From Bifidobacterium sp. (GTDB lineage: Bacteria > Actinomycetota > Actinomycetes > Actinomycetales > Bifidobacteriaceae), in assembly GCA_022640915.1 (NCBI GenBank), contig JALCCT010000008.1, positions 1 to 64,000 on the forward strand: a stretch of 64,000 nucleotides of DNA, in the 5' to 3' direction. Both the position numbers and the translations under genes were made by a program. Below, one piece after another: positions 27,768-35,858 of the stretch; the stretch's first letter is position 1; each line of letters starts with the position of its first letter. Below the pieces are notes generated by a model, which was given only the letters and a program-made list of their open reading frames with translations, did not search any database and had not been told where the DNA came from.

Positions 27768-27949
27768 GTCAAGCCCGGCGTCGTCGTAGGCTTCGGCAAG
27801 ACCTGGCGCGGGACGAAGAAAGCAGAGAGACGCAACGAGGTGAAACACGTGCAGACTACTATGCCCGGCAAAGTCCCATCGGGCATCGAGCCGAGCTGAA
27901 TCTGCGCAAGACTCGCCAGTCCTAGCCATTGCTGCGTATGATGGGGATC

Positions 27950-29464
27950 ATGGCTGATTTCACTCACATTCTCGCAACGCGCCCTGATTTCGATGACAGC
28001 GACCGTGAATGGCTCCACCATTTGGTCGCAGACTGGCAGGTAATCGCTGATCTGAGCTTCGCCGATTTGCTGCTTGTTCTGCAGAAAGGCGACGGGAGCT
28101 ATGTCGTGGCCGAGCAATGCCGCCCCTCCACGGTAATGACACTGCGCATCGACGATGTGGTGGGCGACGAGCTCAAGGATGATCTGACCGGCGAACTCGA
28201 CACCGCGATGCGATCGAACGAAGCCGTGCGCTCCACTGTGCTACGCGATGTGGGCCATTCGATGGTCTGCAATGTGTACGCCCCGGTGCGCCACAATGGT
28301 AAAACGCTTGGCGTCGTCGTTCGCGAGACGAATATGTCCACGCGCGAATCCAACGGCCGTTACGAGTCCGAGAGCATCAACGCCGGTAAACAGCTGTTCG
28401 AAATGATTCCGCGTGAGCAGTTTCCTTACCACGATCCGGTGATGAACCAGCGCCACAACGCCCGTGTCTCCGACGGCTTCATTCTGCTGACCGTGGACGG
28501 AGTGGTGCGTTACTCCTCGCCCAATGCCATCAGCTGTTTTCGCCGCCTTGGCGCGGTGACCACGATGCAGGGGCAGTACTTAAGCGAAATCGGCACGCAG
28601 CTGCTGCACACGAAGGATCCTGTACCCGAAACGCTGCCCTTGGTGCTCTCCGGCAAGGCTGCTGTCGACTCCGAACTGAATGCGAATCGTTCCGTGGTCT
28701 CAATCCGATCCCTGCCGCAATTCGATATGAACGGCCGATCGGGTGCCTTGGTGCTGTGCCGTGACGTGACTGAGCTGCGCCGGCGTGACCAGGAGCTGCA
28801 GACCAAGGACGCCACGATTTCTGAGATTCATCATCGGGTCAAGAACAATCTGCAGGCTGTTTCGGCTCTGCTACGGCTGCAGGCGCGCAAGACCAAGTCA
28901 CAGGAGGTCAAGAATGAGCTCGCCGAAGCCCAACGCCGCGTGCAGACGATCGCCATGGTGCACGAGGGGCTGAGCCAGACCGCCGATGAAATGGTCGATT
29001 ACGACAAGGTGATTTCAAACCTGCTCAAAATGACTGTGGATCTCGCCACCATGCGCGACCAGCACATCCATATCGACTATATCGGGTCCTTCGGTATGAT
29101 GCCGGCACAGGATGCCACGCCGCTCTCGCTGGTACTCACCGAGCTGATCAACAACGCCGTCGAACATGGTTTTGCGGGGCGCAAAGAGGGACGCATCACC
29201 ATTTCGGTGGGCCGTGGCGGCAACAACCTCAACGTAGTGGTCGAGGATGATGGATCTGGCCTGGACACCGAGGAGGACAACGGCATGGCCCGCTCCTCCG
29301 GCTCTGGATTGGGCACACAGATCATCAACACCTTTGTCACGAACGATTTCGGCGGCACCGTGCACTGGGAGCCGCGGCGCGAGGGTGGCACCCGGGTCAT
29401 CCTCGATATGCGGCTGCGCGCGGCCCAAGATCTGCAGGATGACGGCGACGTCGCAGCCTTGTGA
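27950..29464 (+). CDS. pdtaS: PdtaS-type sensor histidine kinase
   Basis: A 504-residue soluble sensor kinase matching mycobacterial PdtaS (Rv3220c type). An N-terminal GAF-like domain begins ADWQVIADLSFADLLLV and AEQCRPSTVMT; a PAS-like domain is near residues 165-290; the HisKA_2 phosphoacceptor stretch is EIHHRVKNNLQAVSALLRLQ; the ATPase domain contains LVLTELINNAVEHGF and GSGLGTQIINTFV. No membrane segments. Start 27950 is the methionine aligned with PdtaS; ATGs at 27938 and 27941 are alternatives. The cognate ANTAR response regulator is at 60660 in this window. Confidence 0.92.
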   Translation: MADFTHILATRPDFDDSDREWLHHLVADWQVIADLSFADLLLVLQKGDGSYVVAEQCRPSTVMTLRIDDVVGDELKDDLTGELDTAMRSNEAVRSTVLRDVGHSMVCNVYAPVRHNGKTLGVVVRETNMSTRESNGRYESESINAGKQLFEMIPREQFPYHDPVMNQRHNARVSDGFILLTVDGVVRYSSPNAISCFRRLGAVTTMQGQYLSEIGTQLLHTKDPVPETLPLVLSGKAAVDSELNANRSVVSIRSLPQFDMNGRSGALVLCRDVTELRRRDQELQTKDATISEIHHRVKNNLQAVSALLRLQARKTKSQEVKNELAEAQRRVQTIAMVHEGLSQTADEMVDYDKVISNLLKMTVDLATMRDQHIHIDYIGSFGMMPAQDATPLSLVLTELINNAVEHGFAGRKEGRITISVGRGGNNLNVVVEDDGSGLDTEEDNGMARSSGSGLGTQIINTFVTNDFGGTVHWEPRREGGTRVILDMRLRAAQDLQDDGDVAAL

Positions 29465-29764
29465 GCGTTCAGGGCCAGTCGGGATACTCGCACTGCAAGC
29501 CGATGGACTCCTTTGCGCTGGCGGGGCCGATGCCGTTCTAGATGCCAGCGCTGCCGTTACGCAATGCAGACGCCCAAGCTGAGGGCGTTCGCCAATACTT
29601 GGCACAACATGAGCCTGTTCTCGCAGCCGTTTTGAAGTACAGCAGCGCCACTGCGCATAAAACGCACTTTGGGTGGCCTCCGGATAAACCGGGTGCCACC
29701 CAAACGTTGCCGATTGCCGTTGACCGACCCGACTATGGAAACCGACTAGCCGGTGAATGCGGCG
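29465..29764. other. 300-base convergent gap
   Basis: No gene seen between the pdtaS stop and the WhiB stop. It contains one strong hairpin at 29668-29704. Confidence 0.6.
29668..29704. terminator. Bidirectional hairpin between pdtaS and whiB
   Basis: TTTGGGTGGC at 29668-29677 pairs with GCCACCCAAA at 29695-29704, with an inner CCGG/CCGG pair. On the minus strand a GTTTT follows shortly after, so it best serves the WhiB gene. Confidence 0.65.
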
Positions 29765-30043
29765 TTAAATCTGCATTTGCATGTTCTGCGAACGGCGGGC
29801 GCGCATGGCGCGGCGCTTCAGTGCGCGGCGCTCGTCTTCGCTCAGGCCGCCCCACACGCCATAGTCCTGGTTGGTGTCGAGCGCGCACTTGAGGCAGGCA
29901 TCAATCACCTTGCAAGTGCGGCACACGGCCTTGGCCTCTTCGATCTGCTGGTACGCTGCTCCGGTGTTGCCCACAGGGAAGAACAGCTCCGGATCCTTGT
30001 CGCGGCATGCCGCCTTCGCGCGCCAGTCAAAAGCACTGCTCAT
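29765..30043 (-). CDS. WhiB family transcriptional regulator (WhiB1-like)
   Basis: A 92-residue iron-sulfur regulator. The four cluster cysteines are at AACRD, VCRTC and DACL (spacing C-x29-C-x2-C-x5-C, roughly), followed by the GVWGG turn and the basic ERRALKRRAMRARR tail that binds DNA or sigma region 4. The DPELFFPVGN stretch and the position beside pdtaS favour the WhiB1 branch, since whiB1 lies beside pdtaS in mycobacteria too. ATG 30043 is supported by AGGAAGG; an in-frame ATG at 30079 is a less likely start. Confidence 0.93.
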   Translation of the reverse strand: MSSAFDWRAKAACRDKDPELFFPVGNTGAAYQQIEEAKAVCRTCKVIDACLKCALDTNQDYGVWGGLSEDERRALKRRAMRARRSQNMQMQI

Positions 30044-30224
30044 CACATTCGCCTTCCTGTTGAAACCATAATCACGCATGGATGCGATTCGTGGCAGGCA
30101 CGCAATACATGATCTTCGCGATCATATTCCACGTATCCGATACACGAACCGTCTGCTCTTACGGCATCATTTGCTATACATTCCTTACTAGGTAAGCACG
30201 AACATGCCGACTTTTCAAGACCTT

Positions 30225-32351
30225 TCACGCATAAGCACTCCCACTCTTCCAGGACGGACCGAGAGACATGATAGGCGGGGAAGGCTGTGACGAAGCGGAT
30301 CGGAAGGCGTCGAGCATGAACGGGGGATATGCAGCTGAACTAGGCTGCACGCATTGCACGGGCATAGCACTCGCATCTCGCAGCAGGACTGCACGGCCTG
30401 CAATCGAGTACGTCTCTTGGTCGAACATGGCCAGAATGTTCGCAGGGATGCCGTTCATGAGGTCAACAGCGCGTTCTCCGGTTGGCAGCACAATCCGAAT
30501 AGCGCAATGCTCAGGGAAGCGCAGATGCCGAGTGCTGCGCAGGGCGAATAATACGGTAACGGCAGGGTCGTGCAGCGCCCGCCGCAATTCGCCAGCTTTT
30601 GGATCGCACGACAGCGGATCTAACCATTCGTCGGCATCGTCAACCAGCCACACCGTATGCGGTGTGTTCGACCAGTGGGGACCTTGCTCAACCCTGCTGT
30701 CCGACAAGTCGTTAACCGGCATGGGCGATGGGATACCATGACCTGTCATCAGCGGAATATTCTGATCCTGCGCGATTCGGTCGGCACATGAGACAAAGCC
30801 TTGCGACGATGTCGCCTGATCGACTAACGACGTGCCATCGTGCCCGAAGCCGGTCCACCGCACTTGCAGCCGCCCGCCCATGCAATGAGCGAGAGCGCAT
30901 ATCCGTTCGCCAAGCGAGCGCAGTAGCGTCGTCTTGCCGCGGCTTTGTGAACCGATGATCGCAATATTGCCACGAGCGATGGGCACGCTCGCCACGGCTA
31001 TGTCCACACCGGTGTCGCCGAGAGCGAATGGCACTGCGTCAAGGCAGGCTGTCGGTTCAATGCCGAGATAATCACGCAGCTTGTGCACGCTGCGTGGCAA
31101 TGGTTCGCTAAACAGCGTGGCAGGACCGCGCCTGCCTCGGAAACTCTGGGCTAGTTGCGTTGCACGCACAAGTTGTTCGATGTCGTTGGCTACGGCACAG
31201 CGCAGAGCCGTTATTCTGGCCCCGTCATTGCAGTATGCAACTCCGGGGAGTTCGGGACTGATCGTAGCAGCCTTTGCGCTGCCGAGCAGCTCGTGGGATT
31301 GCAGGCCATCGCGCACACGCAGGCATATGTTCAGGTTCATATTAGCTTTCATGTCGGCGCTCACCTGACCCAGCGGATTCTGTGTGCAAGCGATGACATG
31401 CATGCCTAGGGAACGGCCGAGCGAGGCGATATGTGAAAGACGGTTCACATAATCAGGCAGTTTCCCACTCAGCGCATGGAATTCGTCGACGACGATCACC
31501 AATGACGCCGGTCGCTCTCGCAGGCCGGTGATGTCTCCGGATCGTTGCGAGGCGACAAGCCGTTCACGCCGGGAAAGCTCGCTCTCGATCGCCAGCAGCG
31601 CGCGCACGGCATGGTTCAGATCCAGATCGCACACGCTGCCGACGACATGCGGCAGTGCTTCAAGACATGCGAAGGCCGAGCCGCCTTTGAAGTCGAGAAA
31701 TACGAATTGCACGCGTTCAGGCGGATTGGTAAGCGCCAAGGCCAAACACCAGCTTTGCAGCAGTACCGATTTTCCAGAGCCGGTTGTCCCCGCGATCAGT
31801 GCATGAGGCCCTTGCCGCTCCAAATCGATGGAGAACGGTCCTGCCCGAGTCATAGCCATGACTGCCTGCAGCGGTGAGGATCGCAACCAGCTGCGGGCTA
31901 CACAACGCCAGAGCAATGGCTCCTGATCCAAACCGAGCAGCGTTTCCAAGTTCGGGCAGCGGAGATCTAGCAAATCGTTGTCCCGCCGACCTGAATCGGT
32001 GGGCGAGGTGCCAGCTGAAACGGTCTCTTTTTGCCGTATGCGAGCCGCACGCTCATGCGCTGACATGAGCAGGTAAGCCAGAGGAATCATGAGGCCCGGC
32101 ACAACCATCAGCGCAAAGAGCCAGCGACGCTCGGCCACGAGCAGGGCTAGCATCATCAACTGGGCGAGTGCTGGCGCACCATGCTGCAATAGCGACAGTC
32201 GTCTGTTCGCCTTGGAATCAGCGGCTCTGGCATCGTTGGCGGCAAGATCATCAGCATCCAATGAACGGTTCGGTTGCACATGGCGCTGCCGTGTGGGAGC
32301 GTGTGTTGCCCGGCGGCGCTGCAGAACGCGAGCTAATCGTAATAAGGTCAT
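30225..32351 (-). CDS. FtsK/SpoIIIE-domain protein with two ATPase modules (EccC-like)
   Basis: A 708-residue protein. Residues ~55-100 hold two membrane segments; the first ATPase module (about 170-400) has Walker A AGTTGSGKSVLLQSW, the FVFLDFKGGSAF strand and Walker B LVIVVDEFHAL; a second module (about 440-650) has Walker A GSQSRGKTTLLRS and Walker B VWLVDDADEW. Tandem FtsK-type modules after two membrane helices resemble type VII secretion EccC rather than the DNA translocase FtsK, whose gamma domain is absent. No EsxA/WXG100, EccB, EccD or mycosin gene is in the window. The start has GGAGGG very close to the ATG. Function unknown. Confidence 0.8.
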   Translation of the reverse strand: MTLLRLARVLQRRRATHAPTRQRHVQPNRSLDADDLAANDARAADSKANRRLSLLQHGAPALAQLMMLALLVAERRWLFALMVVPGLMIPLAYLLMSAHERAARIRQKETVSAGTSPTDSGRRDNDLLDLRCPNLETLLGLDQEPLLWRCVARSWLRSSPLQAVMAMTRAGPFSIDLERQGPHALIAGTTGSGKSVLLQSWCLALALTNPPERVQFVFLDFKGGSAFACLEALPHVVGSVCDLDLNHAVRALLAIESELSRRERLVASQRSGDITGLRERPASLVIVVDEFHALSGKLPDYVNRLSHIASLGRSLGMHVIACTQNPLGQVSADMKANMNLNICLRVRDGLQSHELLGSAKAATISPELPGVAYCNDGARITALRCAVANDIEQLVRATQLAQSFRGRRGPATLFSEPLPRSVHKLRDYLGIEPTACLDAVPFALGDTGVDIAVASVPIARGNIAIIGSQSRGKTTLLRSLGERICALAHCMGGRLQVRWTGFGHDGTSLVDQATSSQGFVSCADRIAQDQNIPLMTGHGIPSPMPVNDLSDSRVEQGPHWSNTPHTVWLVDDADEWLDPLSCDPKAGELRRALHDPAVTVLFALRSTRHLRFPEHCAIRIVLPTGERAVDLMNGIPANILAMFDQETYSIAGRAVLLRDASAMPVQCVQPSSAAYPPFMLDAFRSASSQPSPPIMSLGPSWKSGSAYA

Positions 32352-32579
32352 GCCCTCCAGTGTGAGGGAAGTACGAACGGCGTTGCAAGCCTAACGGCGT
32401 TATGTGGTCGAAGGCTTGTCTTTCTGGGTGTTACGGCGTAGCGAATGGGTCCTGGCGTGACCTGCCGTGCACAACAGGAATGGATTGCCAACGGTCTGTA
32501 TTGTCCGAAACCGTGTGCAATGCCTCTATGTTCGCCGAACGGGGCATACAGGACAAGGCGTCCGTGTAATAGGGCTGAT

Positions 32580-34061
32580 TCACTTGGCGGTATCTGCCAG
32601 CGTGCCTACTGCGCCTGGAGCGTGCGTGCCGTTGGCGAGCTGATCGAAGAGAGCGAGGTTCTTGGTCTCATCGAGCAGTACGGAAGAACCCACTCCGGAG
32701 ACGTAGTAGCCGGGGTTGGTCCAGTACACGCTGCCGGTCACGCCGCCGTTGCCAGTTGCCGCGCGGAACGCCTTCGCCATGGACAGCAGCGTGGCCGGAG
32801 AAGTGTCCTCGTCCACGCTTATGGAATCTAACGCGGCCGAAGCGACTTTCTTAACTGTTCCGGGGCTGGTGAGAACAGCGCGGGAGGAGGCCTTGCTCAT
32901 GATCGCGCCGATGACCTGGCGTTGGCGCGCAGCACGGCCGAAGTCGCCCTGCGGATCCGAATACCGCATGCGTGAGAAGGCCAGTGCGGTGTCACCGTCT
33001 GCCAGATGGCAACCTGCTGTCCAATTGAGTAGGGACTTCTCGTCATTGACTGTGCGGTCGTAGCACAGCTGGACGCCGCCTACGGCGTCTACGAGGCCTT
33101 TGAGCCCGCCGAATTGGATTTGCGCCACATGGTCGATGTTGTGTCCGGTGATGGTTTCAACCTGTGCAACGAGCTGCTTTTCGCCGGCTAGCTGTGCGAC
33201 CGCATTGATTTTCATGGATTTGCCGTTGGCTTTGACCAGTGAGTCCCGGGGAATGGAGATGAGCGAGCTGGGACCGTGATTAGGTTTGGTGAGCACGAGA
33301 ATTGTGTCGGTTCTGAAACCGATTGTGCCGTCGTTGCTCGTCGTGCCATCGCGTTTGTCTGAGCCGAGGATCAGCCATGAGGTGCCGATGGTGTCGGTGT
33401 GGCTGGTGATCCAGTCGTGCTTGTCGAGCTGGCTGTCGACCCACATCCATGCGCCGAGCAGCAATGCGAACAACAGTGCAAACAGTACCAGAAACGCCAT
33501 CAAGATGCGGTGATGGTGGCGGCGCGGAACAGCAGCCGTGCTAGGGGACACACCGGCACGGCGGGTCTGGGCAGAGGACGCCGGACGCCGGACAGTGGGG
33601 GCAGCTGCGGGTAACCGGTTCTGCCGGGGCGAAGAAGAAGCCGACCCGCTGGCGCCCGGCGCCGTGTAATGCGGGTAAACGCCCGCACGGCCTCCCGTAT
33701 GGTTGGAGGAACCCGAAGAACGCCTCGCGGCATGCGGCTCACTCGCAAAGTCGGCCGAGCCAGATGCAGGTGCGGATGAGGATCGTCTTGATGGTGGGAA
33801 GCTCCGGGGAATCGCCTGGCCGTTATTCTCGCCCCTGCTTGCAGCGTTATTCGCGCTGTTCTCCGTCTTCGTTTTGGAGTCGTGCCGCCTGCCCAATGGC
33901 GCAAAATGCAAAGGCATGTCTGCAGACTGGAAGGTCGACGAGAATGTCGAATCAGATGAGGCTGCGGCAGCGTCTTGGGGGGAGCGTCGTTTACGCGTGG
34001 AAGCAGGGACGAAGCTCGGCGGCGTCGTCGGTGTTTCCGCCCCGTCTGGTTCCTGGCCCAT
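32580..34061 (-). CDS. LytR-CpsA-Psr (LCP) family protein, copy 1
   Basis: A 493-residue membrane enzyme of the LCP family, which attaches glycopolymers to peptidoglycan. The first ~180 residues are disordered and rich in Ser, Pro and Arg; one membrane segment follows (about 187-208), then the extracytoplasmic LCP domain with ILGSDKRDGTT, FRTDTILVLT, SLISIPRDSLV, FGGLKGLVDAVGGV and ALAFSRMRYSDPQGDFGRAARQ, including the conserved arginines that bind pyrophosphate lipid. GGAGATGAGG precedes the ATG. A second LCP gene lies 74 bases upstream on the same strand. Confidence 0.93.
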   Translation of the reverse strand: MGQEPDGAETPTTPPSFVPASTRKRRSPQDAAAASSDSTFSSTFQSADMPLHFAPLGRRHDSKTKTENSANNAASRGENNGQAIPRSFPPSRRSSSAPASGSADFASEPHAARRSSGSSNHTGGRAGVYPHYTAPGASGSASSSPRQNRLPAAAPTVRRPASSAQTRRAGVSPSTAAVPRRHHHRILMAFLVLFALLFALLLGAWMWVDSQLDKHDWITSHTDTIGTSWLILGSDKRDGTTSNDGTIGFRTDTILVLTKPNHGPSSLISIPRDSLVKANGKSMKINAVAQLAGEKQLVAQVETITGHNIDHVAQIQFGGLKGLVDAVGGVQLCYDRTVNDEKSLLNWTAGCHLADGDTALAFSRMRYSDPQGDFGRAARQRQVIGAIMSKASSRAVLTSPGTVKKVASAALDSISVDEDTSPATLLSMAKAFRAATGNGGVTGSVYWTNPGYYVSGVGSSVLLDETKNLALFDQLANGTHAPGAVGTLADTAK

Positions 34062-34135
34062 ACTTGTACCTCATCTCCAACGCACGAATCGTCTCTACTT
34101 CTACTCGGCCTTCGAAGGCTTGCCGAGGCCGCGCC

Positions 34136-35527
34136 TCACTTCTGCGCAGGAACGGCACATACGGTCGCGTTGAGATACCGGTCCGCGGTGCCAATGTATT
34201 CCATCGTGTGTGGATCAGTGATTGAACCGTCCTTCGGGTTGACGATGCCACCGGTATTGGGGTCGATCAGCGTGCCGTCGGCCCTCGTGATGAGACCAGT
34301 CACAGGGTCTGGACTGGAATTCGCACTGGCGGAGGATTTCGTCGTGCTACTCGGCGATGAGGAGCTTGACGCAGAAGCACGAGGCGAGGCGGAGGAAGCG
34401 CTTTCTCCCGTTTTCACCAACGTCAGCGGCTGATCGTTGCGCAGCTTGGCCCATACCGCGTCGGCGTCGGCGGACCATATCCTGCGGTTCTTGTTACCCG
34501 GAGCGGGCACTACAGGAATGGTTTGGGCGTAGAGCCGCGTGGGATCCATATTCTTCAGGCTGATCGCCAGGCCGACTAGCGTGGCGACATTGCCTAGCCC
34601 GCTGCTGAAGCTCAGCGAGTGCAGCGCCGATTTGGCAAGTTGATAAAGCTGGCTGGTCTGCGTGAACAGGCTTTTGCCCATAGCTTCGTTGAGCAGCTGC
34701 TTGATCAGGTACTGCTGACGCGTTGTGCGCATGATGTCCGTGCCGTCGGTGCCGGTGCCGTGGCGCATACGCGCGTACATAGTCGCATGCAGGCCGTCCA
34801 GATGGCGCAGGCCCTTCTTCAGATTCAGATCGGTATATCGGTCTTTCGTATCGACCGGCACGCATACGTCGACGCCGCCGACTGCATCGATCATGCTTTT
34901 GAGACCTTCGAAATCGACGACGATGAACTGCTGCAGGTTTAGCCCGGTCAGTGCATTGACTGCGCTGAGTGTGCAGCTTGCGGCTGATGCAAGCCCGTCG
35001 CCGCGCTTCCAGGCAGTAGAGAAGATCGAATTGAACATCACGTTGTATTGCGCTGGGATCGTGCCTTTGGGCGTTGTGCAGCTTGGGATGTCGACCAGCG
35101 AATCGCGCGGGATCGATATCAGGTTGATATAAGAGCGATCCGCGCTGATCTGCACCACCATGGTGGTATCAGCGTTATGGAATCCTTGATCCGCCGACGT
35201 TCCGCCGCTCAATGCGGAGTTTGCCCCGTCTCGGGTGTCTTGGCCCATCAGCAGGAAGGATATAGGCTTACCCGCATTGGGGTCGACCGGGTCGAGCGGC
35301 TTGGCATTGGGTTGCGTGATGATCTGTACCACGCGCGGCTGGTTGCCCAGGTCGATGACGGCCGGCGCGATGGCAGCCGTGAGAAAAACCAACGCTGCCA
35401 CAAGCAAGGCGGACAGCGTGCTCAGCGCTGTGCGCCGCATGCGGTAGTTGCCGCTGTGCCGTGGAGGTGAGCTGTGCCGGCCGCTCGGGTCAGGAACCAC
35501 CTGCTTCACGATGCGATGAGAGGTCAC
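34136..35527 (-). CDS. LytR-CpsA-Psr (LCP) family protein, copy 2
   Basis: A 463-residue second LCP transferase. The membrane segment is at about residues 32-55; the LCP domain shows LLMGQDTRDGANS, NADTTMVVQIS, NLISIPRDSLVDIP, DFEGLKSMIDAVGGVDVCVP and YARMRHGTGTDGTDIMRTTRQQ. A Ser/Ala-rich stretch and a short repeat-like segment about 'DPNTGGIVNPKDG' end the protein. GTG 35527 is chosen because AGGAAGG lies seven bases upstream; ATG 35560 would add 11 residues. It has two adjacent partners: another LCP and a divergent GT2 glycosyltransferase, which points to cell-wall polysaccharide assembly. Confidence 0.92.
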   Translation of the reverse strand: MTSHRIVKQVVPDPSGRHSSPPRHSGNYRMRRTALSTLSALLVAALVFLTAAIAPAVIDLGNQPRVVQIITQPNAKPLDPVDPNAGKPISFLLMGQDTRDGANSALSGGTSADQGFHNADTTMVVQISADRSYINLISIPRDSLVDIPSCTTPKGTIPAQYNVMFNSIFSTAWKRGDGLASAASCTLSAVNALTGLNLQQFIVVDFEGLKSMIDAVGGVDVCVPVDTKDRYTDLNLKKGLRHLDGLHATMYARMRHGTGTDGTDIMRTTRQQYLIKQLLNEAMGKSLFTQTSQLYQLAKSALHSLSFSSGLGNVATLVGLAISLKNMDPTRLYAQTIPVVPAPGNKNRRIWSADADAVWAKLRNDQPLTLVKTGESASSASPRASASSSSSPSSTTKSSASANSSPDPVTGLITRADGTLIDPNTGGIVNPKDGSITDPHTMEYIGTADRYLNATVCAVPAQK

Positions 35528-35822
35528 GCTGCCGCCTTCCTGCTGACCGGCAGATACCATGCGCCTGTTCCGCCCGGGAGCTTATACCATTGAACCCCTA
35601 GATTGTATGCCATGAGCTTGAGGAATGCTGGGAAATTCGGTCGGCAGAACGCAATTGTTTACGAAATCCGCTCGAAGGCCTCGCTTGCATCGTTGGTTGT
35701 GAGTTATATGTTGCATCGAGTGCGCAGGCGGCGTTCTGCATGGGCTCGACCACGATGAGCATTTCGACATCTGGGCGTCGTGGGCGGCGGGACGCCGATG
35801 CAAGAATCCCGTGCTTGCGTAC

Positions 35823-35858
35823 ACTGGACGGTATGAATGCACTGGACGGTATGAATGC
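35823..35858 (+). repeat. 18-bp perfect tandem duplication at the GT2 start
   Basis: ACTGGACGGTATGAATGC occurs at 35823-35840 and again at 35841-35858. Each copy holds a GGACGG and an ATG in the glycosyltransferase frame, so the start codon and its weak ribosome binding site are duplicated. Confidence 0.8.
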
